Part shown: one piece after another, positions 22,201 to 32,486 of the stretch | Layout of the letters: each line of letters starts with the position of its first letter | Numbering within the stretch: the stretch's first letter is position 1 | Assembly (NCBI GenBank): GCA_930367215.1 | Contig: OV884059.1 | Coordinates: forward strand, 49,198,957 to 49,262,956 | DNA length: 64,000 nucleotides | From: Pollenia angustigena | Lineage: Eukaryota > Arthropoda > Insecta > Diptera > Polleniidae | Reading direction: 5' to 3' | Program-made: the position numbers and the translations under genes | The notes under the pieces: model-generated | Database searches by the model: none | The model's input: the letters and a program-made list of their open reading frames with translations, nothing else | Told to the model about the DNA's origin: nothing

Positions 22201-22795
22201 GCAATCTGACGGCATGGTTGAAAGATTTAACCGTACATTGGAGGAACATTTGCGAAAAGTAGTCAGCACACAACAAAAAGACTGGGATGAACACATTTCA
22301 AAATTCCTGTTGGCATATAGGTCAGCTGTTCACGACTCCACCTCTCGTACACCTGCCAAAATTGTGTTTGGAACAGAACTGAGACTACCAGGGGATCTAG
22401 AGTTTGGCGTTAAGCCAATACCAACTGGTGAAAACATTGAAGGCTCCACCTCACAAGAACAAGAAACTCTTAATGAACTTCATGAATTTGTTCGAGACCG
22501 CATTAAGTTGTCTAGTGACAAGATGAAAGCCAGATACGATCGAGCGGCAAATTCGGAAGGATTTAAGGAGGGCCAGTTAGTTTTGCTTTTCAATCCCCAG
22601 CGAAAGAAAGGATTATCTCCCAAATTACAGACACATTGGGATGGTCCATATAAGGTGATAAAGAAATTAAATGATGTTGTATACCGAATACAGAAATATA
22701 AAAGTCCAAGAGCCAAAATGAAAGTTGTTCATTTGGAACGATTAGCCCCTTATGGAAGAGGTGATTTTGAGCCTATTCGGGACGAACAGGCTTAA
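19271..22795 (+). CDS. pol: gypsy-1 Pol: protease, reverse transcriptase, RNase H, integrase
   Basis: 1174 residues from the first ATG; the frame is open upstream to 19169, so the natural product is probably a Gag-Pol fusion made by -1 frameshifting. Protease active site DTGASHS at D24. RT: DYRKLND, LDLQSGYWQV, FGLCNAPATFERLM and the catalytic YLDD at residues 441-444. RNase H: DTDASGFGIGG and TRRELLAVLE. Integrase: HHCC zinc finger at about 819-859, catalytic D888, D948, E984 (D-59-D-35-E), HPQSDGMVERFN, and a C-terminal GPY-type module (WDGPYKVIKK). No stops or frameshifts. The gene ends 11 nt before the 3' LTR. All enzymatic motifs are present, so this copy may be active. Confidence 0.95.
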   Translation: MQQSNRNLTACGYINGQKRVLTVDTGASHSIIRPDLIQQPIEPLRGVSLRTATGEPATVYGKVKEKLSMANTSAHHVFIVADIVDEVIIGSDFMIGQGIRLDMGQQIMTWRNVDIPLDVGYESKSHVRQLLAFEREKLPPNSETIVWARMEGDCEDNNSVWMVEPASITSDIVTANALVKTNNSLVPVRVLNLSNSEKVLTQNLKIGQCASTEAIISCDEHPDAAKKSIKDQELLEEHVRKWTEKLRPPERNKAKQLLKKYAFIFASKGKNQGRTSIVKHEINTGNAKPIKQAPRSIPLAKRNEVRELVNEMEQDGIIKPSSSPWSSPVVLVKKKDGSTRFCVDYRKLNDITKKDSYPLPRIDDTLDTLAGTEWFSTLDLQSGYWQVEIADNDKEKTAFSASDGLWQFNVMPFGLCNAPATFERLMEQVLKGLHRKTCLVYLDDIIVMGKTFPEHLKNLEEVLKRISTAGLKLSVKKCSLFQKEVKYLGHRVTSDGISTDEEKIRAVMDWPRPKNLHELRSFLGLCTYYRRFVPSFANIAESLHELTKKAQAYDWGEAQERAFQKLKELLCSAPILAYPIAGEKFVLDTDASGFGIGGVLSQVVNGVEKVVGYYSRILSKPERNYCVTRRELLAVLECIKHFHKYLYGQHFHLRTDHSALRWLLQFKNPEGQIARWIERLQSYDFSIEHRKGGKHGNADALSRRPCKLECKHCVRAEGKENICDVRLLQIESNEDWSMAQRNDPILAKILIAKEEGRRPARNEITPASPLMKAYWALWNSLQVVNGCLYRTWESTDGKSVKNLIVVPSAKVKEVLSEFHNGPSGGHLGVTKTLEKLKQRFYWVGCQQAVTDWIANCAQCIAAKGPVRRSRGPLQQYNSGAPFERIAMDIAGPFPVSNAGNKYVLVVIDYFSKWPEVYAIPNQEARTVVDVFVNNWVCRYGVPLEVHSDQGRHFESAIFKEMCELYGIRKTRTTPLHPQSDGMVERFNRTLEEHLRKVVSTQQKDWDEHISKFLLAYRSAVHDSTSRTPAKIVFGTELRLPGDLEFGVKPIPTGENIEGSTSQEQETLNELHEFVRDRIKLSSDKMKARYDRAANSEGFKEGQLVLLFNPQRKKGLSPKLQTHWDGPYKVIKKLNDVVYRIQKYKSPRAKMKVVHLERLAPYGRGDFEPIRDEQA

Positions 22796-22806
22796 GTGGG
22801 GGGCAG
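22794..22806 (+). other. gypsy-1 polypurine tract
   Basis: AAGTGGGGGGCAG abuts the 3' LTR and overlaps the pol stop codon. It primes plus-strand DNA synthesis. Confidence 0.8.
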
Positions 22807-23472
22807 TGTTACGAAAGTAACTTTAGTTAAGAATTATTTGTAATTATTGGTTAAGAATTAGATTAATTTATGTGTTATCTTGTATTGATTGGTTATTAAG
22901 TATTTGCTAGTTATTTTATTAGTTAAAATTGTTATTGTATAAGAATGCACATTTCTAGTGTAAAAATCAATGTACAGATGTAATGTTAAAATTGTTGTGC
23001 ATAATTGTACTTCACTGTAAACTAGAATGTTCGTTATTAAGTTATTTCAATTTATGGCAACGCCTAAAAGTATGCCTTAGTTTATGATGCCTAATAACTC
23101 AATTAATTCAGCCATATAGATAGTAATAGCTGAATAAGTTTAATTAACGAAATAGCCGTTATTAAAACTTTATAGAGCCATCTAGACTTCAGAACTCGAA
23201 CGTTCTATGGTCATTTGCCCGAGTATAAATAGGATCGCAAGAGATGGCATGATTCATTCTAAGTTCTGACTTTGTCAAAAACGTATCGCGCTGTGAAGAT
23301 TATAAAATTACGGTTGTTAAAGTGACTAAGTACTAAATAAAGGTGTCTAAATTGTAAACAGTAGCAAAAGTGTTGTGTTTATTTGTTTTATTTGAATTGC
23401 AATAAAAGAACTCGAAACGGTTTATTATAAAGGAAATAAACCAAAACGTTATTGAAAGGCAGTAACGTAACA
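22807..23472 (+). repeat. gypsy-1 3' LTR
   Basis: Same length and ends as the 5' LTR. Followed by the ATAT duplication. Confidence 0.95.
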
Positions 23473-23476
23473 ATAT

Positions 23477-23879
23477 TTTAACCGACAAAAATCAAACTAC
23501 ATAACAAAATAAATACTAAAAAACATTATTTTTTGGTAGTTTGTTTTTAGAATAACAAACATAAATGTTAAAAATAAAATTATTCGTAAAATAACTATAT
23601 TTTTATTAAATTTTAACAGTACGGAAAACGAATTTAATAATCCACAATCAGTTACTGTAATTATTTTATGAGTGCAAAATTTCACCTGTCAAAATTTTCA
23701 ATTTCAAAATTTCCTGTCATATTTAACCAAAAATATTTTCCAGTTATTAAACGTTTTGTTGAACGGGTACCCGGATGAGAAATACCATGTAATTTTGAAA
23801 ATACAAGTTTCCTAAGACTTGCAGGCACATAGGGTCTAGTTGTATAATGTGATATATCACACCAAATTTTTGAGTTATT
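23477..23879. other. AT-rich spacer without recognisable gene
   Basis: No ORF with recognisable motifs and no clear repeat boundary. It is the original sequence to the right of the gypsy-1 insertion. The text around 23760-23880 (tRNA-unrelated, GGGTACCCGG) may be the decayed end of the neighbouring gypsy remnant. Confidence 0.4.
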
Positions 23880-24201
23880 TAGTGGTACTTTTATTTATTT
23901 AATATTACACGATACGTTTCTATTTTCTGTTAAACTTTTTATTTCCGAATCGTTTTGTTGTTCTCTGTGTAAAATTCGTAAATTTAAATCACCATCATCT
24001 ATCATATCAATATCAAAAGGTCTGGAAAGACTATCGGCTACAACATTAGATTCAGCCCTTATATATCGAATATCTGTAGTAAATTGAGCAATATATTCCA
24101 GATGTCTAGTCTGTCTTGGACTTCTTTCAGTTTTTGAATTCATTGCACACGTTTAGGGTTTGTGGACGAGCGACCTTCTAATAAATACCTAAAATGTTTA
24201 A

Positions 24202-24817
24202 TCCAAATTTTTCAATATTTTTAATTAGGTTAAGTTCATCAAATTTAATTTTCATTAAATTATTTTTATGAAGAAAGGAATTTTACAACATGAAATTAAT
24301 TAAAATTTATTGATAATTCTTCATTCCTGACTGAAGCTGGGCTCGAACCCAGGCGTTTTTACGGACAGGCTACCCTTACATGTTTCGATTACAACCACTC
24401 AATCTCCTCAGAGGGCTTGCCATCGACGACTGCTGACGTCAATAGTCAAACATTAATCCTTAAACCAAATTGCATTTAACCTTTGGTAGATCGAAATCTG
24501 CTTTGAATGATTATCCATCTTAATTTATTTACATGTTTTTACTTCCGTTTTTCCGTACCTCTGTCAAGAATTCCTCTTGAAGTTCAAAGTACAATTTTTG
24601 TTTTCTGTTTTCCATTTACCCGTCTTTCTTTTTCGCGTTGACCTTTTCCAGCACAACTTGAAGGACAAATGCAAGCCCAGCTTCAGTCCGGAATGAGAAA
24701 TTATCAATAAATTTTAATTAATTTCATGTTGAAAAAATTCCTTTCTTCATAAAAATAATTTAATGAAAATTAAATTTGATGAACTTTAGCCTTATTAAAA
24801 ATATTAAAAAATTTGGA
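24202..24817. mobile_element. foldback element with TTAA flanks and tRNA-like core
   Basis: Arms 24202-24343 and 24674-24817 are complementary over about 142 bp with few mismatches. TTAA abuts both outer ends (24198-24201, 24818-24821), either a target duplication or the first bases of the inverted repeat. The centre of about 330 bp carries a tRNA-like sequence and no ORF. It interrupts the gypsy-W RNase H remnant. Confidence 0.75.
24330..24411 (-). pseudogene. tRNA-like remnant in the foldback element
   Basis: Read on the minus strand: an acceptor pair CTGAGG/CTTCAG, a D-arm-like GATT...AATC enclosing GAGTGGTTGT, and a perfect T-arm CTGGG-TTCGAGC-CCAG. The anticodon arm is not convincing. 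The T-arm overlaps the inner end of the left foldback arm. Confidence 0.5.
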
Positions 24818-25010
24818 TTAAAAACCATAAATAGTTCAACAAAATAACCACAATACTGATTAAAATGTTTAATGTTTAAATAAATAGCAAGTAATTCCCG
24901 ATCAAATGAACTGAACTTGATTTCAGCGGGGGTAAGTTTTTTTGAGAAAACCACTAACGGTTCAACTTTTCCATTAAAACCCTGATGTAATACACCCAGT
25001 GTTGCCAGAA

Positions 25011-25688
25011 GTAGGGGCAAATCCCTACATGTAGGTATTTTTGATACTTAAATAGAAGCGTAGCGAAAATCGGACAGATTTTTCATAATCTCCAAAATGT
25101 AGTGATTTTTCGTCATATCGTATTATTTATAAAATAAATGCTGAAAACCCCGTTTTTTAATGATATTTTACTGTCCAAAATGGTTAAAAAAAATGTTTCC
25201 CCTAAAATAGCTTCTAAATATAGTTTGTGGTTTTAATATTTGTCGACACTAACATGGGTAAAGTTTGGGTAGACAAAAATGTACAAAAGTACGGGAACAA
25301 TAAAAACCAAATTTCTGATCCAAAAGAAAACGTCAATATGAACTATGTTTAAATAAATAAATAAATGACACATTACCGTGCATAAAATAAAAATTCAAGC
25401 ATTTACTTACATATTTCAACATTTTCTATTGTTTATTTTATAAATATTTCTTATATTAAATATTTTGGTTAACTTGCTACACTTTTTATATTTTTGACAC
25501 AGCTGATTGCTTAACAATTTTATAAATTTGCAAAAAAAAAAGTACGGGATACTTCGTGCAAGAAGAAGAATATTTTTCTCTTAAAAGCTCCACCTTACCG
25601 AACTTTGAGTACGGGAACAGTTTTCGGTAAGAGTACGGGAACACACCTAATGTTAAAAGACTTAATTAAATTTAATTAATAGTACATA
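25011..25688. other. spacer with AGTACGGGA repeats; no gene
   Basis: The boundary near 25000 reads CAGTGTTGCCAG, a hAT-like end without a visible partner. AGTACGGGA occurs four times (25288, 25541, 25608, 25632), three of them as AGTACGGGAACA. No open frame of note. Confidence 0.5.
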
Positions 25689-28418
25689 CCATAGCTGGGG
25701 AATTTCGATTAGAATTAGAAATCATTACGATTAGAAAAATAAAATAATCTAATCATTAGAATTGAATTTTGATAAAAATTTCAGATTACTAATTGATTAG
25801 ATTAGAAATATTCAAAAATCTAATCACAATTAGTGACGATTAGCATTTCTAATCAAAACTAATCCAATTAATAATTGATTAGATTTCTTGATTATTTTGG
25901 ATTAGATTTGATTAGATCAATTATTTTTAACTATTTTTGTGAAAAGAAAATATTTATTTATCACATTTGTTGCTATATTTACATAATGTAACAGTTTTAG
26001 AATATTGCATAAAATTGCATTATATATTGCCACAAAATTGCATTATATATTGCCACATACATACATATGGGTCGTTTATTTTGAAAAGTAGTTAATGATA
26101 ACAATTATCACAATCCTATATAATTTTTTTTTTATAAACAATTTAAGTCTAGTATCATTAAAATCGCTATGATTTTGGGCACTTGAAAATAAGTTAGCTA
26201 ACGAAATCCCAAAAAAATTATTTTGAAACCGGTTTAAGTCCACTGAAATAAATAATTAAGATATGGCATCTTTTATGTTACAAAACTCGGAAAAATGCAT
26301 CACTGCACAGTACAGTAATAAAATTCACTACGAAGAAGTAAAATTGATAACGGAAAAACTATAAGTTGGCGTTTCTTCTAATTATTAATTGTAATATGTC
26401 TGACGAAGATTACACTAGAATTACCTCAGATAGTGACACAGGTAACAAAAAAGAATTTACTTTTATGTGTATAATTGAAATAACTTGTGTTATTATCGGT
26501 TATTATTTTCAATAGAAATCTACCCTGTGCAAAGAAATAAAAATTCAAGAATTTTGGATTCAGAAAGTGAAGATGATTTAGAAAACAATAATTCGAATAG
26601 TACTATAAAGCGAAGAAGAATCATAGAAAATTATTTGTCATCAGATGATGATGATGGAGTGCCATGTGATTTCAGCTCAAATTCTCTGAATGAGAATGAA
26701 TTACCAGAAAGAAATGGTGATAAATACGCTCAAAAATTAAGAAAATCTTACAGGAATACAGGAAAGAAATATTACACTGCAGCTGGAAAAATTATCCGGG
26801 AAAAAATATTCCAACACAAAGACTGTCATTGTTCAAAGAATTGCATAAATCTAATTAATGTAGAAGAAAGGAAAAATATTTTGGATAACTTTTGGAATAT
26901 GGGGAATTTCAATAAACAAAATGTATATTTACATGGAGCTACAGAGCAGCTTATTGTGCAACGTAAACGCTTGAGAAACGGCAAAGGTTCGCCAAGAAAT
27001 TACACTTACAAATATTACTTAAAAACTACTCACGGAAATATTTAGTATGTAAAAAATTCTTTTTGAGTACTTTTAATATATCAGTAGGCCGATTACAACG
27101 AATTTTACAATGTAAAAATATTGGAAATGACTTGCGTGGACGTATGCCAGGATATTCTAGGAAAATTCATGAAAAGGATAAAGAAGCCGTAACAAATCAT
27201 ATTAAATCTTTTCCTCAATATGAATCTCATTACACAAGGTCTCATAATACAAGAAGAAGGTGCTTACACCCTGAATTAAATGTTAATAAAATGTTTAATC
27301 TATACCTGGATGAGTGTAAACAAAAAAATGTAAGCCATGTTAATATGTGGACATATAGAAAAATTTTTAAAAACAAATTTAATTTGCATTTTCATCAGCC
27401 ACAAAAAGATACTTGCAAAAAATGTGATCAATTGAATATTAAAATTAAAGCATCATGTTATACGGAAGAAAAGGAAAAGCTCACGGAAGAGCATAATATT
27501 CATTTAAGATGTGCTGAAATGGCCAGAAAATCATTAAAAGAAGATAAAGATTTGGCACGAAATAATCCAAATGTATATTTCGTTTTTTCCTTCGACTTAG
27601 AAAAGGCATTACCTTTCCAAAATTGTCTGTTTCCGTCGCCTATTACAAACGTAAAATGTACATTTATGGCATCGAGAGGTTCTCAAGAAGTAGGATCTTG
27701 CATATTAAAACACACAAAAATTGTGCAATCGGCAGAAAATAATGCAGATATTATTGACCATAAGTTTTTACTATCAGGACATTCATTTTGCCAAATGATA
27801 GTGATTTTGGCGTGATAGAATGTCGAAAGAGTAACAAATTTATATTAACTAAATTGAAACGTGAAGATTTTTTTTCTACAAAAACCCTGGAAGAAGCAAT
27901 TCATAAAAGATTAAAAAACACTAGTGCTGACGACGTCAGTGGGGTGTTACACGATAGGAATGCTTTCTTCAAAACATTATTTTTGGTCCAAATTTCAGGG
28001 CCGGTATGCGGGTCATTTAATAGCATTAATAATAACACAAAAATAAAGTGAACCAGCTGTGTCAAGTGTTTAGTTTAAGAACAGGGTGCACCATATGCAA
28101 TTTTATGCAATATTCAAAAACTGTTACATTATGTAAATATAGCAACAAATGTGATAAACAAATATTTTCTTTTCACAAAAATAGTTAAAAATAGCTGATC
28201 TAATCAAATCTAATCAAAAATAATCAAGAAATCGAATCAATTATTTTTTGGATTAGTTTTTAATTAGATTTGATTAGAAATGCTAATCGTCACTAATTGT
28301 GATTAGATTTTTGATTATTTCTAATCTAATCATTTAGTAATCAATTTTTCAGCACAATTAAAATTTCTAATCCAATTGCTAATCATTAGGATTTCTAATC
28401 ATTATTCCCAAGCTATGG
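25689..28418 (+). mobile_element. 2.7-kb DNA transposon with 330-bp TAATC-rich inverted repeats
   Basis: Ends are CCATAGCTKGGGAAT on both sides, flanked by TACATA (25683-25688, 28419-28424); the flanks match for 6 bp, or 2 bp (TA) if only the innermost pair is counted, but not 4. Arms (25689-26020 and 28095-28418) carry many copies of TAATC/GATTA. The centre carries a broken transposase with an intron. Superfamily not established. Confidence 0.8.
26396..28051 (+). pseudogene. broken transposase of the 2.7-kb element, with intron
   Basis: A first exon begins at ATG 26396 (acidic start, MSDEDYTRITSDSD) and can splice at 26441|26442 GTAACA to TTTCAATAG|26516, joining in frame to EIYPVQRNKN. The second exon has a Ser/Asp-rich N-terminus, a Cys/His cluster (KDCHCSKNC), FPQYESHYTRSHN, FHQPQKDTCKKCDQ and FSFDLEKALPF. 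A TA insertion with stop near 27043 and a one-base loss near 27790 shift the frame. Between GSQEVGSC and LLSGHSF the segment expected to carry the second acidic catalytic motif appears missing, so the catalytic centre is incomplete. The family is one I know only from uncharacterised repetitive animal proteins. Confidence 0.65.
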
Positions 28419-28424
28419 TACATA

Positions 28425-28675
28425 CACATCGTTTGCTAAAATGCAAAAAGGCGTATCTAACAAAAATATTATTTTACAGGAGAAACAAAAAACTTTATAA
28501 AATGAAAACTATAAATTTGTCAGAAAACATGCAGTGATTACTCGTCCATGGAATTCTTCAAACAATTTGAAAAGGACACCATTTCACTATATATTGTTAG
28601 AAAAAAATGGGTTATAACGTAGTTTTGCATTTATAAAATTACCATCTTGTAGTTCCGGCCCTTTGTTTTTTGTTA
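28425..28675. other. spacer without gene
   Basis: AT-rich; no ORF or repeat boundary recognised. It is the left flank of LINE-B3. Confidence 0.4.
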
Positions 28676-28829
28676 ATTTTTTTTTTCATTATTTATTTAT
28701 TGAATCTTCATATATTAAATATGAACTAACAATAATTAATCAAAACTTAACCTAATATGTTATTTTATGTCCTGCTAGTGCCAGACAAAAATTTTCTTCA
28801 TCACGGGTTCTGTTCACTTATATAGGTGT

Positions 28830-31392
28830 GTATCGCTCATCTAATTGGATAAGTGTCTCTTCTTCTTAAGCGAGTGTGGCCGCTATTATTTAAAATATTT
28901 CGTTCTAGTTGGTTCGGGTGCAATTGGAGCCTTTTTAAGTATTTTACTGCATATTTCGTAATCATAGTTTTTACTAAAGGAACATTGAGATCCTTGTGAA
29001 TATTTGAGTTTTTAACATACCAAGGGGCAGCTGTGATAATTCGAAGTAGTTTATTTTGACGCCTTTGAATTTTTTGATATTAGAGGCCCAGGCAGTGCCC
29101 CATAACTGAATACCATATCACCAGATTGGCTTTAAGATGGAGTTGTAAAGAAGAAGTTTGCAGTCGAGACTAAGGACAGAGTTTCTTCCAATAAGGCAAT
29201 GAATTTCGGATAGCTTTTAGTTTCATTTGAGTTAATTTCGCCACGTTAAACGGCGATCTAGATGAATTTTGAGGTATTATTTGATTATTGATTTTAATAG
29301 GGGGGCATGATTCCCAACGCAAGGTGAATGTTATATGTACGCATTTTAGCTCATTGACCTTTATCCTCCATTGCTTTAACCATAGTTCGAGTTGAAATAT
29401 ATGATCCTGTAGGTATCGAGATGCTTCTTGACCGTTTTCGTGCACGCTTAGAAAAGCTGTATCATCAGCAAATGTTGAAGTTTGGGTGTAGTTGTTTGTT
29501 GGCATATCCGAGGTATATATTGAGTATAAAAGTGGGCCTAGGATGCTTCCCTGAGGAACTCTAGCGTAAATTTGCTGAGGAGAGCTTAAATAATCACCTT
29601 CTTTAATAATAAACTTTCGACCGTCTAAGTAGCTTTCTAAGAGCTTGTGTGTGTTTCTTGGTAAGTTTAGCTTCAATTTATGTAATAAGCCTTCATGCCA
29701 GACTTTATCAAAAGCTTGAGAAACATCGATGAAGAGAGCGGAACAATATTTTCTTTCTTCAAAGGCTTTTCTTATTGCGTTTACTGTACGATGGGTTTGC
29801 TCAATTGTGCTGTGTTCTCTTCTAAAGCCGAATTGGTGGTTAGGAATACATCTATTTTCATTTAAAATTTACTTTGACGTTAACAGCTTCTCAAACAGCT
29901 TTGATATATTATAAAGTAAGCTTATAGGCCTATATGACTCAACATTTGTGTGATCCTTTCCTGGTTTAGGTATCATGGTGACTAAGGAAACCTTCTACTT
30001 TTGAGGATAGTATTCATGGCGTAAAATAGCATTAAAAATAAAAAGAATAATTTTCTTTGCTAGTCTGGGTAGCTCCAAAAGCATTTTGTTGCTGATCTTA
30101 TCAAAACCAGGAGCCTTCTTGGGGTTTAAATCACAAATAGCCTTTTCGATTTCTCTTAACTCAAATCTTAGTGGAACAGCTGCTCTAGCTGCAACAGGTG
30201 GTAACTCGACCGCAATATCGTGAGATATAATTGGGGTAAATACGTTTTTTAAATGATTGACAAACAGATTTCCTTTTTCAACATCATTTCTTGCCCAACT
30301 TTCATTCAAGTTTCTTAATGGTGGTTTAGAGACAACTGGCCTTTTGAGATTTCTAGCTGCACGCCATAATGAGTAGTCTGATTGTGGGGTTGCATCAAGT
30401 TCCCTAAGATATTTTTCCAGACAAGCCGTTTTCTGAGTCTGCAATAAATTTCTTAGTCTTTTTGTACACTCTTTAAGTAAGTTCTTAAGTTGAGGATGTT
30501 CGACATCTGTGGAATATATTTTAATAGTTTTTGTTTTTTTGGGGGCAATATCGGAATGCTGAACGGCTAGTTTCAGAAAACTGTCAAAATTGTCAATAGA
30601 GCGATCTACATAATGCGGTGTACTGAGCGGAATATTTTCTATGCAATGGGTGCTGAGATATTTTTTATATTTTAACCAACTAATTTGCGTAGCTGTCGTC
30701 GCTAAGTAACCAGTCGGAGGTACAATTCTATTGGGGTTTATTAATGTAACAATTGTAGGTGTGTGGTCGGAAGATAATTCTAGGGAATCTTCAACATGAA
30801 TCGTTTCTATGGGGATGTTTTTAACCACGCCGAAATCGATGACATCTGGAATTTTTTGATGATCAGTAGGCCAATATGTTGGTTGTCCGCTCGCTACCAC
30901 ATTTAAATCCATTTTAGAAATTGTGTTCAATAAAACACGACCCTTTGGTGTTATAAGTCGCGACCCCCAGAAGGTTTGTTTAGCGTTATAATCGCCAGCG
31001 GCTAGGAAACACGGTCCTAATGATTTAAAATATTTATAATATTGGCTTTCTGATATTGAAAATCTAGGTGGTGAGTATAAGGATGAGATTACTATGTTTC
31101 GATTCAGCTCTTCAACACAAGTGTTCGTTGCTTGAAGATAATCTTCACGAAGATCACACATTAGGTAGTGTTAGATTCTGGTTTTTATCAAAATGGCAGA
31201 ACCTCCACAAGCTCTATCTCGAGGGTCCTTGGTATCATATAGTGTATACCCATTGATTTTAAACATATTTCTTGAGGTCAAATGAGTTTCAGAAACCATC
31301 ATGATTTGTTTATTGTTAAGAAAGTATTCTAATTCATTTTTATGTTGGCGGATGCTGTTTACGTTAAAAAAACCAATTTTTAAACAGTTCAT
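28830..31392 (-). pseudogene. LINE-B3 ORF2 (endonuclease and reverse transcriptase)
   Basis: The start MNCLKIGFFNVNS at 31392 overlaps the end of ORF1 as ATGA. Endonuclease motifs SETHLT, GDYNAK...WGS and SSDHTPTIV are visible, then the linker, LNPKKAPGFDKIS, ARVPQGSILGPL and the FADD box (about 29465). Breaks include a stop after LIKTRI near 31170, a stop at about 29993 and frameshifts near 29870 and 29230. The C-terminal part is recognisable only as short pieces. The enzyme is dead. Confidence 0.85.
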
Positions 31393-31401
31393 GGTTTGTT
31401 A

Positions 31402-31541
31402 TGCTGGGTACACACAGTGCAATCTGTTTCAATGCAACCTCAAAATATCAAAGCGTTTTGATGTTGATGCAATCTGGAATGAATGAAAATGAATTTAATT
31501 CACTAGATTGCGTAAAAGTGTTGCATAGTGTGTACCCAGCA
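31402..31541. mobile_element. 140-bp PIF/Harbinger-type MITE
   Basis: Ends TGCTGGGTACACAC are inverted repeats, flanked by TTA (31399-31401, 31542-31544). Removing element plus one TTA restores the LINE-B ORF1/ORF2 junction sequence. A 3-bp TWA duplication points to PIF/Harbinger. Confidence 0.88.
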
Positions 31542-31862
31542 TTAAGTACAGCTTGCAATAACTTCGATTGCATTCTAAGAATCTCCTGCATCATATTACC
31601 CACTGTGTTTGTAAAATCATTTACTGTTTGCACTAATGTTTCCATGGTTTTTTCTAGACGACTTAAATTGGAACCTGGAGTTTCATCATTACTTGGCGAA
31701 GCACCTTGCATTGGCACATGGTTTGATTTTAGGACGTTAGCATAAGAGGTTCTGTTATTACTACGCTGCGAAGCCTGATGTCATTAGTGTTTACTTGATT
31801 TGGTACCTGCATTTGAGGGGGATTAGTTTTCGGTCCAGCCGACTGCTTGACGATAGTATATA

Positions 31863-32486
31863 CAGTATTTATCGGATATAAGAAACTTGAAAAATCCACG
31901 AAAAAAGTTTTTTATAAGCGTTTCTTTCTTATATAAAATTATTTTATATAAGAAACTTATTTCTATTTATATTTTATATGTATATACATATATATATATA
32001 TTGGTTTTCTGTCTCTTTTTTTGTTAACATTTCTAACTTTTAAATAATTATTTTCTATGTCTTTTGAGTTTTTCACTATTTAAGATGTTTTTGTAATTTC
32101 GCTTCTTTTTATACCGTTTTGTATTTCTTTAAAAATTTTAACTTTTGTTGTTATTGGCAAAAAACACAAAGCTTCTCATGAGTACCAGCTCGCTCATCTA
32201 AAACTAAAAGTAAAAAAAAACTTTGTTCTTCTTGTAAAACTGTCAGAAAACAGCGTTGTCCATGCAAACTACAAAAATTCTGTTGCCGTTGGAAGTTTCT
32301 TATATAAATTCTTTTTCTATACATTTTGTGGTTTTGGTGTTTAAGAAAAATGTTCTTTAATCAGTTTTTTTCTTATATGAAACCTTTTTTGTTAGAAAAA
32401 TCACTAAAAAGACATGGTGTTTTTAAAAATGTTTCTTAAAAGCGTTTTGTTCTTATATGAGATGTTCTTATATCCGATAAATACTG
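31863..32486. mobile_element. 624-bp Tc1/mariner-type MITE
   Basis: Inverted repeats begin CAGTATTTATCGG and match for 22 bp. TA flanks both ends (31861-31862, 32487-32488), and the outer sequence joins as in LINE-B2. The motif TTCTTATAT, in either orientation, recurs about seven times inside. No transposase is present. Confidence 0.88.

Larger units (their letters stand above)
17023..23472 (+). mobile_element. gypsy-1, complete Ty3/gypsy LTR retrotransposon (6.45 kb)
   Basis: Two 666-bp LTRs with TGTTAC...GTAACA ends bound gag and pol and are flanked by a 4-bp duplication ATAT (17019-17022, 23473-23476). I count about three differences between the LTRs, so insertion is recent. All genes are open. 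There is no env. It sits just after the LINE-B1 tail. Confidence 0.95.
23880..25010 (-). pseudogene. gypsy-W: RNase H/connection remnant of another Ty3/gypsy element
   Basis: On the minus strand the right piece (about 25010-24822) reads LHQGFNGKVEPLVVFSKKLT, FSSFDRELLAIY and IKHF, the RNase H domain. The left piece (24197-23895) reads FRYLLEGR, then RHLEYIAQFT, IRAESNVVADSLSRP, the connection before integrase. A foldback element separates them. Part of RNase H is lost. Neither protease, RT nor integrase core is seen nearby, and frames are broken. The family is different from gypsy-1, X, Y and Z by sequence. Confidence 0.8.

Noticed and set aside
23477..23879. Continuation of LINE-A to the right of gypsy-1
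   Set aside because: No LINE-A coding or 3' sequence could be recognised there.
24198..24821. piggyBac-type assignment of the foldback element from its TTAA flanks
   Set aside because: The ends lack the CCC/GGG termini of piggyBac elements, and TTAA may belong to the palindrome.
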